Source of the DNA: Erythrobacter sp. KY5 | Lineage (GTDB): Bacteria > Pseudomonadota > Alphaproteobacteria > Sphingomonadales > Sphingomonadaceae | Assembly: GCF_003264115.1 (NCBI RefSeq) | Contig: NZ_CP021912.1 | Coordinates: 2,525,001-2,589,000, forward strand | Direction: 5' to 3' | DNA: 64,000 nucleotides | In this document: piece by piece, positions 25,953-34,534 of the stretch | How positions within the stretch are numbered: position 1 is the first letter of the stretch | Layout: each line of letters begins with the position of its first letter | Made by a program: the position numbers and the translations under genes | Notes under the pieces: generated by a model | Seen by the model: the letters and a program-made list of their open reading frames with translations, nothing else | What the model was told of the DNA's origin: nothing | Database searches by the model: none

Positions 25953-27056
25953 CTAAAACCGGCCCCACACGAAACGGCTGGATAGCGCATAGTTCCACAC
26001 CGAACCGATCAGGATCCCCGCCAGCGCTGCGAGCGCCCAGAACAAGCCTTGCGATTGCAACAAAGTCGCCACCGCGACATTGGCAAACCCGCCGACCGCG
26101 CATGTCAGGCAAAAGCCCGCCCAACCCCGCAGAAACTCTCCCCAACCCTTCAACCGCCGGTCGCGATAGGTCAGCCAGTTGTTGAGCCAGAAGTTGAAGC
26201 TCATCGCGACAAGGACTGCGCCCAGTTGCGCCTTCCAGAAAGTCGCGGTCATGTGCGGGAAAAGCGTGGCGAGCACGGCGTAATGCACGATCACGCCGAG
26301 GCCCCCCACGGTGCCAAACAGCGCAAAGCGCGTGGGGATCACACGGCCCAGCGTCTTGTCATAGAGCCCTGCGAGAAAGTCGAAGGCAATGGCACGGTCG
26401 AGCTTGCTTTCACCTTCGCGGCGTTTGGCGAATTTCAGCGGGAATTCCTTCACTCTCATCGGCGCATCCGAGGTCGCAAGCAGGTCCAGCAAAATCTTGA
26501 AACCGATGCCCGACAATCGCGGCACGAGTGCGCGCGCAGTGGCGGTGGGGAGCATGAAATAGCCGCTCATCGGATCGGTCAGATCGACCCCGGTGATGCC
26601 TCGCGCAATGCGATTGGCGAAGGTTGACAGCCTCTCGCGCTCGGGCTGCTGCCAGTCGGCAGTGCTTGCCCCTTCGGCAAAACGGCTGGCGACGCAAATG
26701 TCAGCCTCGCCTGCTTTCAATGCCGCCAGCATCCCGGCAAGCAGCGCAGGGTCGTGCTGATGATCGGCGTCCATCACCGCCGCGAACGGTGCGGCAGTGG
26801 CGCAGAACCCCTCTATCGCCGCGCTTGCAAGGCCGCGCCTGCCGATACGCTGGATGACCCTTACGCGGTGGTCGCTGCGTGCGAGGTCGCGGCCTTCGTC
26901 GGCGGTGCCGTCCTTGCTGTCATCATCGACGATGAGGACTTCCCAGCCCCCGTCTCCAGCGACACTGTCAAGCGCCGCCTCGATGCGTTCGACCAGGGGC
27001 GCAAGGTTGCCGCGCTCGTTGAGCGTGGGAAGGATGATCGCAAGCTCAAGGCTCAT
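25953..27056 (-). CDS. Polyprenyl-phosphate mannosyl/glucosyl transferase (DPM1-like GT2) fused to GtrA domain
   Basis: A 367-residue two-domain protein. Residues 1-235 form a GT-2 domain like DPM1: LAIILPTLNERGNLAPL, LIVDDDSKDGT and VMDADHQHDP (metal-binding DAD). Residues 240-367 form a GtrA-like domain with four membrane segments, ending RFVWGRF. DPM1 transfers mannose from GDP-mannose to polyprenyl phosphate, and GtrA is thought to help lipid-linked sugars flip. It converges with the PMT-like gene and probably supplies its donor. It lies 14 bases after leuB, perhaps in the same transcript. Confidence 0.9.
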   Translation of the reverse strand: MSLELAIILPTLNERGNLAPLVERIEAALDSVAGDGGWEVLIVDDDSKDGTADEGRDLARSDHRVRVIQRIGRRGLASAAIEGFCATAAPFAAVMDADHQHDPALLAGMLAALKAGEADICVASRFAEGASTADWQQPERERLSTFANRIARGITGVDLTDPMSGYFMLPTATARALVPRLSGIGFKILLDLLATSDAPMRVKEFPLKFAKRREGESKLDRAIAFDFLAGLYDKTLGRVIPTRFALFGTVGGLGVIVHYAVLATLFPHMTATFWKAQLGAVLVAMSFNFWLNNWLTYRDRRLKGWGEFLRGWAGFCLTCAVGGFANVAVATLLQSQGLFWALAALAGILIGSVWNYALSSRFVWGRF

Positions 27057-27070
27057 TGCGCAAGTGCTGG

Positions 27071-28135
27071 CTAAAGCCGCTCCCTCACCGCGTCGCCAAT
27101 GGCCTGCGTCCCGTGTTCGCCGCCCAGATCGCCGCCGAGAAAACCGTCGGAAAGCGCTTTTTCAACCGCCGCCTCAATGCGCGCCGCCTCGCCTTCAAGG
27201 CCGAAGGAATGGCGCAGCATCATCGCCGCTGAAAGGATGGTCGCCATCGGGTTGGCGATGCCCTTGCCCGCAATGTCGGGCGCGCTGCCGTGGATCGGTT
27301 CGTAGAGGCCGAATATGCCGTACTCGGTGCGGCGCTCGCCCATCGAGGCGCTGGCGAGCAGACCGATCGACCCGACCGCCGCGCTGGCCAGATCGGACAG
27401 GATATCGCCGAACAGGTTGCCGGTCAGGATCACGCCGAAGCTGCCCGGATTGCTGATGATCTGCATCGCGGCATTGTCGACATACATGTGGGCAAGCTCG
27501 ATATCGGGATGAGCGCCCGCCGCCGCGTTGACCGTGTCGCGCCACACTTGGCTGGTTTCGAGCACGTTTGCCTTGTCGACGCTGGTCACACGGTATTTGT
27601 CATCGCCTGCGCGCGCCGTCCGGAACGCGACGCGAGCAATGCGGCTGACCTCGCTTTCGGAATAGGACATCATGTCCCACCCCTCGCGCGTGCCGTCGAT
27701 AGCCACGCGTTCGCCCTTGTCGCCGAAATATACGTCGCCGGTGAGTTCGCGCACGATCATCATGTCAAGCTGACCCGCGATCTCCGGCTTCAGGGGAGAG
27801 AGGTGCTCCAGCCCCTCGTAAACCTTGGCCGGGCGCAGATTGGCGAACAGGTCCAGCTCCTTGCGAAGCCCTAGGATCGCCTGTTCCGGCCGCAGATGCC
27901 GGTCGAGCCTGTCGCAATCGGGATCGCCGACAGCGCCGAACAGCACGGCATCGCAGGACTTGGCAATCGTCAGCGTTTCGGGCGGGAGCGGATGGCCGTG
28001 GCGTTTGTAGGCGATACCGCCGACGTCGCCTTCGAACAGGGTCAGGCCCGGCAGGTTCACTGCCTCAAGCACTTTCACCGCCTCGCGGGTAACTTCGGGG
28101 CCGATACCGTCGCCCGGCAGAATTGCGATCTTCAT
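27071..28135 (-). CDS. leuB: 3-isopropylmalate dehydrogenase
   Basis: A 354-residue LeuB that oxidises and decarboxylates 3-isopropylmalate in leucine synthesis. Diagnostic: MKIAILPGDGIGPEV, the substrate-binding RPEQAILGLRKELDLFANLRP, the DKANVL motif and the signature NLFGDILSDLASAAVGSIGLL. The NAD-type GSAPDIAGKGIANP loop is present. It lies 10 bases downstream of recO, with no leuC or leuD nearby. Confidence 0.97.
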   Translation of the reverse strand: MKIAILPGDGIGPEVTREAVKVLEAVNLPGLTLFEGDVGGIAYKRHGHPLPPETLTIAKSCDAVLFGAVGDPDCDRLDRHLRPEQAILGLRKELDLFANLRPAKVYEGLEHLSPLKPEIAGQLDMMIVRELTGDVYFGDKGERVAIDGTREGWDMMSYSESEVSRIARVAFRTARAGDDKYRVTSVDKANVLETSQVWRDTVNAAAGAHPDIELAHMYVDNAAMQIISNPGSFGVILTGNLFGDILSDLASAAVGSIGLLASASMGERRTEYGIFGLYEPIHGSAPDIAGKGIANPMATILSAAMMLRHSFGLEGEAARIEAAVEKALSDGFLGGDLGGEHGTQAIGDAVRERL

Positions 28136-28145
28136 AACCTCGCCC

Positions 28146-28748
28146 TCACTCGATCATGCGCTTCAGGCGCTCCCCCAGCGCATTCCTGGCGGCCATAACA
28201 TCGCGGGGGTTTCCCGCAAGAAGGTAGTCGCGGATGGGGCGATGAAGCTGGCGGAAGGCTTCGAACTGGGTATCCAGATCGGCGGCCATATCGGGCTTCT
28301 CGCCGCCATAGCCAAGCTCGCGCAGCAGCATCGCCTCGAACGCCACCATCGCGGCGAGCCAGCCGCGCGCGCTGGGCGCATGGCAGATCGCCTCCAGCAG
28401 CGCTTCGAGCGCGGAATAGAGCGAAGGGTATGGATTGCGCTCGGCCAGTGTCGATGCGGTCAGGGCACAGGCCCATCCGATCGCCGCCGCAGGAAGCGGC
28501 TCGGTCATCCACGCCGCGCGGCTGGTCGAAAGCTCAATCCGCGCAAATGGCAGCTGGTTGTCCGACTTTGATCGGATCTCCGCTTCAACAGAATTGCCGG
28601 GAATGACCACGGGGCGCAGCTGCCGCCCTCGCCCACCGGCGACATAGGCGGCGACGAGGCCGTGTTCCTCAGTCATCAGCCGGGCAATAACCGCCGTCTC
28701 CCCATGCGCACGCGCTGCGACGAGGATCGCGGGGACGGAGATGTTCAA
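28146..28748 (-). CDS. recO: DNA repair protein RecO
   Basis: A 200-residue RecO, which with RecR loads RecA on SSB-coated DNA. It has the N-terminal OB fold (AILVAARAHGETAVIARLMTEEHGL) and the helical C-terminal domain. No zinc-binding cysteine cluster is seen, as in many alphaproteobacteria; it is a little shorter than E. coli RecO (242). It lies 11 bases after the S9 peptidase stop and 10 before leuB. Confidence 0.92.
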   Translation of the reverse strand: MNISVPAILVAARAHGETAVIARLMTEEHGLVAAYVAGGRGRQLRPVVIPGNSVEAEIRSKSDNQLPFARIELSTSRAAWMTEPLPAAAIGWACALTASTLAERNPYPSLYSALEALLEAICHAPSARGWLAAMVAFEAMLLRELGYGGEKPDMAADLDTQFEAFRQLHRPIRDYLLAGNPRDVMAARNALGERLKRMIE

Positions 28749-28759
28749 ATCACGTAACC

Positions 28760-30745
28760 CTATTCGGCCTCGGCCAGACCCAGCTGCTCTTCGATGAATT
28801 CCGCCTGCTTGCGATAGTAGAACAGCTGGTTCGACAGTTTGCGCCAGCCGTGCCCTTCGTCGGGAATGCGCACGAAGGGTGCCTCGACGCCGTTCTCGCG
28901 AAGGGTCTTCACCATCACCTCGGTTTCGTAGATGTCGATGCGCGGGTCCATCACGCCGTGCGAATAGAGCACCGGCACGCGTATCTGGTCGGCTTTGCGG
29001 ATCGGTGAGTTGACGCGGTAGAACTCGCGCCAGCGGTCTTCGGTGATGTCGCCATATTCGATCCGGTCAGACGCCTTGAGCGCGGGCGAAGCGACCTCTA
29101 GCGCGGTGATCCAGTCGGCGACACCGAACAGCGACACCCCTGCAGCAAATTCGCCCGGATATTCGGCCAGCACGGCGTTCACGGCATAGCCGCCGTATGA
29201 TCCGCCCATCACCGCAGCTCGACCACCGTCAATCAGGCCATCGGCGGCAAGCGCATTCTTGAGGTCGACAAGGTCGCTGATCGAGTTCAAGCGGTTCTCC
29301 CGGTCGTCGAGCGTCGCATAGGTGCGCCCAAGTCCGGTGCTGCCGCGCACATTAGGCTCGAACACCGCAACGCCTCTTGCGACGTGGTACTGCGCAATCG
29401 GGTCGAAGCTTGCCTGCGACTGGCCCGAGGGTCCGCCGTGAACGGAGAAGACCACCGGCGGCGCGTCGTCGCCCGTACCGGCTCCTTCGGGAAGATAAAG
29501 CAGGCCCTGCAATTCCACCCCATCGCGTGCAGGATAGCGCACGACCTGCGGGCGGATGAGGCGTTCGGGATCAAGGCCGGCATAGTTTGCAGCGAACAAT
29601 TTTTCGGCGGTGCCCGCGACCGGGTTCGTCATCCACAATTCGCCGGGCGTTTGCCAACCGCTGACGCGGATCAGCAAGTCGCCCTCTGCCTCGCAATCGA
29701 GCGCATAGGTGCCTTCGGGCATTTCGGGCATAGCGATGGGGCGCTTCTCCACCACCTGCCAGCCGCGAAGGCGGTCAAAGCCGTCATCATTCTCGGTCCA
29801 GTAGAGGGTGGAGCCACCCCCGCCTGCGCCGCACAGTTCAAGGTTCTCGACATCGCGGTCCGATCCGAAGACCATCTCGAAACTGCCGCTTTCGACATCG
29901 TAGAAGGAGAGCGCGCCATATTCGCGGCCAAGATTGGTCGAGAAATAGAAGCCGCGCGAATTGGGCCACCATTCGAACCCGCCCAGTGTATGGCTTGCGC
30001 GGTCTTCAACCGGAGGTTTGGAGATTGTGGTCATCTCCTTTGTCTCGAGATCGAGGAGGTAGAGATTGTCCGCATCCTCGCCCACCGCTTCGGTCACGAT
30101 GGCGTATTTGCCATCCGGCGAGATCGAGCGTGCGGCAAGGCCAAGCTCGCTTTCGACCAGCAATTCGGACGCGCCGTCCATGGTGCCGCGATAGATGTCG
30201 AAGACCCCTGCCCCGCGCGCGGTCGAGGCGTAGATAAAACTGCCATCCTCGGCAAAGCCGCCAAAAATGCGAAAGTCGCCGCGCGCTGCGGGCAGGATTT
30301 CGGTTTCGCTCATCCCGTCGGGCGTGAGGACGAAATAGCCGGGCTGTTCATTGCCGTCGCGGTCTGCGGAATAGAACAGGGCTGACCCGTCCGGTGTCCA
30401 TACGGGTGCGCCCACTCCGGTCTCGAACGTCACCTGCCGCGGCACGCCGCCGCTTGCGGGCATGACCCAAAGCTCGCTCTGCCCGGTAATGTCCCATGAA
30501 AACGCAATGGTCTCGCCATCGGGCGACAGGTTGGCTGAACCCGGACCGCCAGCGAGCAGATAGCGCGCAATGTCTGCCGGGTATTCGCCCGCGCGGCCCA
30601 ACGTCACGGCGCCGCCATCAGGCTCCATCGCCTCAATCGACAGGTCCGCGCCCTTTGCGCCCCCGAACGTCTCCTCTGCATCTTGCGCATAGGCAGCGGA
30701 CGACAGCGACAGCGCGGTTGCGGCGAGCAGAATGGATCGGATCAT
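28760..30745 (-). CDS. S9-family prolyl oligopeptidase-like secreted peptidase
   Basis: A 661-residue serine peptidase with a signal peptide (MIRSILLAATALSLSSAAYAQ). A WD40-like beta-propeller fills about residues 55-400. The alpha/beta-hydrolase domain follows with the nucleophile in MGGSYGGYA (near residue 505), the acid in MDPRID and the catalytic His in DEGHGW. The ATG at 30743-30745 is chosen because it opens the signal peptide; the in-frame extension upstream is not signal-like. Probably periplasmic, it takes part in peptide scavenging. Confidence 0.93.
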   Translation of the reverse strand: MIRSILLAATALSLSSAAYAQDAEETFGGAKGADLSIEAMEPDGGAVTLGRAGEYPADIARYLLAGGPGSANLSPDGETIAFSWDITGQSELWVMPASGGVPRQVTFETGVGAPVWTPDGSALFYSADRDGNEQPGYFVLTPDGMSETEILPAARGDFRIFGGFAEDGSFIYASTARGAGVFDIYRGTMDGASELLVESELGLAARSISPDGKYAIVTEAVGEDADNLYLLDLETKEMTTISKPPVEDRASHTLGGFEWWPNSRGFYFSTNLGREYGALSFYDVESGSFEMVFGSDRDVENLELCGAGGGGSTLYWTENDDGFDRLRGWQVVEKRPIAMPEMPEGTYALDCEAEGDLLIRVSGWQTPGELWMTNPVAGTAEKLFAANYAGLDPERLIRPQVVRYPARDGVELQGLLYLPEGAGTGDDAPPVVFSVHGGPSGQSQASFDPIAQYHVARGVAVFEPNVRGSTGLGRTYATLDDRENRLNSISDLVDLKNALAADGLIDGGRAAVMGGSYGGYAVNAVLAEYPGEFAAGVSLFGVADWITALEVASPALKASDRIEYGDITEDRWREFYRVNSPIRKADQIRVPVLYSHGVMDPRIDIYETEVMVKTLRENGVEAPFVRIPDEGHGWRKLSNQLFYYRKQAEFIEEQLGLAEAE

Positions 30746-30847
30746 GGATGCCTCGTGGTTTGCTTTTCGAAACGAGAGTTTCGCACGCGAGCCTAGAGCA
30801 TCGTGTTGTGTGTGCAATCCTGCGATTGGCAGGGAAGCGCCTGGAAA

Positions 30848-31099
30848 TTACTTTCCGGCGAGCTTCTTTTCCAGCTCGGCCACCTTGGCTTCGAGAGCGT
30901 CAGCCTGTTCGCGGGCCTTTTGTGCCATCGCCTTGACCGTGTCGAATTCCTCACGGCTGACGAAATCCATGCCGCCCATCGCCTCGCGCATACGTTCGCG
31001 AGCGCTTTCGCGCGCTTCACGCGTCATGCCGGCCATGGTGCCAGCGGCGCTGTTAGCGAGTTTGACGAAATCGGCGATGATCGGGTTCTGGCTTTGCAT
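30848..31099 (-). CDS. ubiK: Ubiquinone biosynthesis accessory factor UbiK-like (BMFP family)
   Basis: An 83-residue protein of the YqiC/BMFP family: an amphipathic helix at the N-terminus (IIADFVKLANSAAGTMAGM) and a C-terminal coiled coil (REEFDTVKAMAQKAREQADALEAKVAELEKKL). In E. coli, UbiK supports ubiquinone synthesis with UbiJ; older work describes membrane-fusogenic activity. It starts 47 bases after the TspO stop. Confidence 0.88.
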   Translation of the reverse strand: MQSQNPIIADFVKLANSAAGTMAGMTREARESARERMREAMGGMDFVSREEFDTVKAMAQKAREQADALEAKVAELEKKLAGK

Positions 31100-31146
31100 G
31101 GCTCGCTATTTGGCGACGAGCGTTGCGATTGTCCAGAACCAACCCA

Positions 31147-31695
31147 TCAAAACTCGATGCGCTCTACCGCCCCTTCGCCGGCATCCGCACCGCCATCGGG
31201 GTTGGCTTCGATGAACTGGTAGTTGAGCACTGCAGCAAAGCATACCCACGCAAGGTAAGGCAGCATCATCAGGGCAGCGATCTGGCGCACCCGCCAGAAC
31301 GCGGCGATGACAAGCAGCAGGCTGACCGCGACATAGATCAGGACATAAAGGCCAAGGGTCATCTCCTGCATTCCAAAGAAGACCGGTGTCCATGCAAGAT
31401 TGCCGATGAAATGGAGCGCGAACAATATGATTGCGAGGCCCCTGCCCGAAGCGCCCCACGCGCTCACCACAAGCGCAAGCGCAAAGCCGACGATGACGTA
31501 AAGGATGCCCCAAACGATCCCGAATGCCGCGGTTGGCGGGAAGATCGCGGGCTTGGTCAGGCTTTGAAACCAGACCGTGTCGGGACTTCCCAACTGACCG
31601 GCGGTAAAGCCCAGCAACACTATCAACGGAACCAGAAACAACGACCAGCGCAGGAAACTTGCCCGCAGCTGGGCTTTCGAAGCCAGAAAATTCAT
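31147..31695 (-). CDS. TspO/MBR-family tryptophan-rich sensory protein
   Basis: A 182-residue membrane protein with five helices. Signatures are SLTKPAIFPPTAAFGIVWG and PYLAWVCFAAVLNYQFIEANP in the last helix. TspO binds porphyrins and cholesterol-like ligands and modulates photopigment or stress gene expression in alphaproteobacteria. The start at 31693-31695 is chosen for its GGGAGA site; a much longer open frame upstream has no similarity to the family. Confidence 0.9.
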   Translation of the reverse strand: MNFLASKAQLRASFLRWSLFLVPLIVLLGFTAGQLGSPDTVWFQSLTKPAIFPPTAAFGIVWGILYVIVGFALALVVSAWGASGRGLAIILFALHFIGNLAWTPVFFGMQEMTLGLYVLIYVAVSLLLVIAAFWRVRQIAALMMLPYLAWVCFAAVLNYQFIEANPDGGADAGEGAVERIEF

Positions 31696-32099
31696 CTCGT
31701 CTCCCAACATAGTCGAGCCGCTTTCAAACGGCTCGCCGTGCCCTGTTTCCGCGTCCCCGCTAGCGCGCCTTGATTCGCAATGAGTCGCGCACTCAGCGGG
31801 CGATACACGAGCGAATAAGGCACGCCAAACCCTGCACGCACGGCCTGTGCGCAGACCGCGCCGATTTGGGACATTGCTCCTCAAAATCAGTGAATTGAGC
31901 GGCGCGAGGCGCGGATCGATCAGGCCGACATGATTAACAGCGTTCGCGCTTTCGCCACATTGTGATAGCTTCGCCACATTCTTGCCGTGATTCGGGGCGC
32001 CGTTCGGCAGGAATTTCCACTCGCGCGCCTCACCTTTGCCAACTGAGCCTTGGGTCGGGGGGAGGAAACCCGTGCAAGGTTCGATGAGGGGACGAATTA
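31696..32099. other. Divergent intergenic region between tspO and the Cys-rich lipoprotein
   Basis: About 400 bases without a gene. The notable content is an 11-base direct repeat TTCGCCACATT at 31951-31961 and 31970-31980, 19 bases apart. GAGGGG precedes the lipoprotein ATG at 32100. No clear promoter hexamers could be assigned. Confidence 0.5.
31951..31980 (+). promoter_or_regulatory. Pair of 11-base direct repeats, possible regulator site
   Basis: TTCGCCACATT occurs twice, start-to-start distance 19 bases, about 120 bases before the lipoprotein start. The spacing is close to two helical turns, as for a dimer bound on one face. Confidence 0.4.
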
Positions 32100-32369
32100 A
32101 TGAAAAAGACCAACTTCGCATCGATGCTCGCCGTCGCTGGTGGCCTCGCAATCTCGACCGCAGCCTGCACCCCGCCGGCTGAAGAGGGCGACACCGCCGC
32201 TGACGAGACTTCGGTTGAAGAAGCTGCTGAAGAAGCTGCTGAAGAAGTCGCCGATGCTGCTTGTGAAGCTGCTGCAGAAGTCGCTTGCTGCGCCGCTGAA
32301 GGCTGCTGTGCAGCTGGTTGCTGTGCTGCTGAAGGCTGCTGTGCAGCTGGCTGCTGCGGTGCCGCCTAA
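32100..32369 (+). CDS. Small lipoprotein with Cys-Cys repeat tail
   Basis: An 89-residue protein. A signal peptide (MKKTNFASMLAVAGGLAIST) leads to C23, the probable lipid-modified cysteine, though the -3 position is not a canonical lipobox residue. An acidic Ala/Glu stretch follows (about 28-58), then five CC pairs (EVACC, EGCC, AGCC, EGCC, AGCC) spaced by AAEG or AAG. Twelve cysteines in total. A 30-base unit is duplicated in tandem in the DNA. The reading frame is supported by the signal peptide, ribosome-binding site and the terminator 30 bases after the stop. Function unknown; metal or redox binding is a guess. Confidence 0.85.
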   Translation: MKKTNFASMLAVAGGLAISTAACTPPAEEGDTAADETSVEEAAEEAAEEVADAACEAAAEVACCAAEGCCAAGCCAAEGCCAAGCCGAA

Positions 32370-32399
32370 GCGCACCTACGCATCAGCGTAATCACAATC

Positions 32400-32435
32400 C
32401 GGCCGGCGAGAACGAGAGTTGTCGCCGGCCGTTTT
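32400..32435 (+). terminator. Rho-independent terminator of the Cys-rich lipoprotein gene
   Basis: CGGCCGGCGA (32400-32409) and TCGCCGGCCG (32422-32431) form a perfect ten-base stem with a 12-base loop, followed by TTTT. Confidence 0.85.
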
Positions 32436-32454
32436 GCATTCTAGTCTCAGTGAC

Positions 32455-33159
32455 ATGGCAAGCTCCCCCGACACAATTTCTGCCCCGCCCTCCAGGCCCT
32501 TGACCACCGTCGAGGCCGCGCATGTGGTGATCGAAACCATCACGCAGATGGCGCAGGAGCAAAAACCGCTGATGCTGCGCGTCGTGCCCGAGGAAGGCGC
32601 GAATTTCTGGAAGCATTATCCGATCAAGGACGCGCGCGACAAATACTGCAAATCGCGCTGGTACTACCACGTCCATGCGCCCGGCGGCCGCGACACGGAT
32701 GAACACGGGCATTTCCACCTGTTCCTCCACCGCACCCAGTTGCCCGAGGGGCTGGAACCGAAGGTGTGGCCGCCACAGGGCGAGGATTGCAAGGCGCACG
32801 TGACGCATGTGATCGGCCTGTCGATCGACACCAACGGCATCCCGCGCGCCTGGTTCACGGTGAACCGCTTCGTGACCAACGAATTCCTGTTCCCCGCCGA
32901 CGTGATGATCGAGCACCTGCCCGATTTCAACACCGACCACACGCCCGAAGACGACCTCGTGAACCGCTTCGTCACTGCAATGGTCGCGCTTTACCGCGAA
33001 GAAATCGCCCAGCTCCTGCGCGAACGCGACGAAAAGCAGGCGGAACTGGTCGCACAGCATGGCGAAAAGGCAGCATACGAGAAGGACAGCGGGATCGAAG
33101 TGCTCTCGCAAATCCCGATCGACCTTGATGCCAAGCTCGGTTCGCTGGAGCTGGAGTAG
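32455..33159 (+). CDS. Conserved protein of unknown function
   Basis: A 234-residue soluble protein. It is rich in aromatic and His residues in the middle (FWKHYPIKDARDKYCKSRWYYH, DEHGHFHLFLHR), with a helical Glu/Lys-rich C-terminus. From memory the family is catalogued as DUF6969, which I cannot verify. The HGHFHLFLH and HVTHVIGLS clusters could bind metal, but nothing is known. The start at 32455 is preferred over an upstream frame that runs through the terminator. Confidence 0.75.
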   Translation: MASSPDTISAPPSRPLTTVEAAHVVIETITQMAQEQKPLMLRVVPEEGANFWKHYPIKDARDKYCKSRWYYHVHAPGGRDTDEHGHFHLFLHRTQLPEGLEPKVWPPQGEDCKAHVTHVIGLSIDTNGIPRAWFTVNRFVTNEFLFPADVMIEHLPDFNTDHTPEDDLVNRFVTAMVALYREEIAQLLRERDEKQAELVAQHGEKAAYEKDSGIEVLSQIPIDLDAKLGSLELE

Positions 33160-33171
33160 CCCTCGGTTCGG

Positions 33172-33936
33172 CTAGCCCCGCCGCGCCGAAATCAGGAATT
33201 CTACATTGCCCTGCGGGCCGGTGATCGGGCTTTCGACAATGCCTTCGATGTCCCAGCCAAGCCCCTCCAACCATTGACGAACCTCGTTGCAGACCCGTTC
33301 GTGCAGGGCCGGGTCGCGGACCACTCCGCCTTTGCCGACCTCGCGCTTTTCAACCTCGAATTGCGGCTTGATCAGCGCGACCAGCTGGCATTGCGGGGCC
33401 GCCAGTTCGAGCGGGCGTTCAAGCACCTTGGCCAGCCCGATAAAGCTCGCATCGCAAACCACCCAGTTGCATGACCGGTCAATGTGATCGCGGGTCAGGA
33501 TGCGCGCGGAGGTCTGTTCGTGGACGGTCACGCGGCTGTCCTGGCGCAGCTTCCATGCGAGCTGGTTGGTCCCGCTATCGACCGCGAAGACATGCACTGC
33601 GCCCTTGGTGAGCAGCACGTCGGTGAAGCCGCCGGTTGAGCTGCCCACGTCGATCGCAACCGCGCCCGATGGATCGATGTCGAAATGCTCGATCGCATGC
33701 GCCAGCTTGATCCCGCCGCGGCTGACCCACGGATGGTCGCGCCCTCGCACTTCGAGCGCGGCATCCTCGGCGACCTGCTGGCCGGGCTTTGCCACCTTCT
33801 CCTCGCCGACGAAAACGACGCCCGCCATCACCAGAGCCTGCGCGCGCGTGCGGCTCTCGGCAAGTTCGCGTTCGACCAGCAAGTGATCGACACGCTTCCT
33901 GGCCTGTTTCTTCTGAGGATTTTTCTTATCAGTCAT
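33172..33936 (-). CDS. tlyA: TlyA-family rRNA 2'-O-methyltransferase
   Basis: A 254-residue protein. Residues 10-75 form an S4 RNA-binding domain (KRVDHLLVERELAESRTRAQAL) and the rest an FtsJ-like Rossmann methyltransferase with the SAM motif VGSSTGGFTDVLL and the catalytic lysine in LIKPQFE. TlyA methylates C1409 and C1920-type positions in rRNA and affects capreomycin sensitivity in mycobacteria. The start at 33934-33936 is taken; the in-frame N-terminal extension is Gly/Val repeat read from the opposite strand of a proline/threonine tract. Confidence 0.93.
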   Translation of the reverse strand: MTDKKNPQKKQARKRVDHLLVERELAESRTRAQALVMAGVVFVGEEKVAKPGQQVAEDAALEVRGRDHPWVSRGGIKLAHAIEHFDIDPSGAVAIDVGSSTGGFTDVLLTKGAVHVFAVDSGTNQLAWKLRQDSRVTVHEQTSARILTRDHIDRSCNWVVCDASFIGLAKVLERPLELAAPQCQLVALIKPQFEVEKREVGKGGVVRDPALHERVCNEVRQWLEGLGWDIEGIVESPITGPQGNVEFLISARRG

Positions 33937-33970
33937 GGACCCAAACGCCGTTAGCGCGCATTTAGTGGGC

Positions 33971-34534
33971 ATGAAAGCTTGTCTCTTGCACGCCGTCGGC
34001 GCCATTGCCCTTACCTTTGGTATTGCAGCCTGCGTTCCGAGCGCTGAGCCGCCTGCCCCGTCGCCGCCTCCTCCGCCGGTCGCAACGCCAACGCCCACAC
34101 CAACCCCGACGCCCACGCCGGTCGTTCAGGAGCCGCGCTACGACAATTACCTCGACGCGCCGCAGACCGAGGGGACGTGGAGCTATCGCGATGACGGGAG
34201 CGAAACGCTGGCCTATTTCGGGTCGGCAAGCTCACCGCGGACCGCACTTGCATTCTCGTGTGATCGCGCGGCACGCAAAGTGCGGATCGGTCGTCCCGGA
34301 TACACCGCCGACCGCATGACCATCCGCACCGAAACGGCATCGCGCGCCCTGCCGGCCGGTTCCGGTCGGATCGCAGTCCCTCCCTCGACCGTGGCGGAGC
34401 TGTCTGCAAGCGACCCGCTTCTGGACGCAATGGCGATCACAAAGGGCCGTTTCGCAGTGGAGACGCCGGGCTTCCCGACGCTCTACCTGCCCGCATGGGC
34501 CGAAGTGTCGCGCGTCATCGAGGATTGTAGATGA
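33971..34534 (+). CDS. Lipoprotein with Pro/Thr-rich linker
   Basis: A 187-residue secreted protein. The signal peptide ends in GIAAC with the lipidated cysteine at residue 21. A linker of Pro and TP repeats covers about residues 24-52. The C-terminal domain (about 60-187) is predicted beta-rich and ends WAEVSRVIEDCR. I do not recognise the family. It diverges from tlyA, with only 34 bases between start codons, so their promoters overlap. Confidence 0.8.
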   Translation: MKACLLHAVGAIALTFGIAACVPSAEPPAPSPPPPPVATPTPTPTPTPTPVVQEPRYDNYLDAPQTEGTWSYRDDGSETLAYFGSASSPRTALAFSCDRAARKVRIGRPGYTADRMTIRTETASRALPAGSGRIAVPPSTVAELSASDPLLDAMAITKGRFAVETPGFPTLYLPAWAEVSRVIEDCR

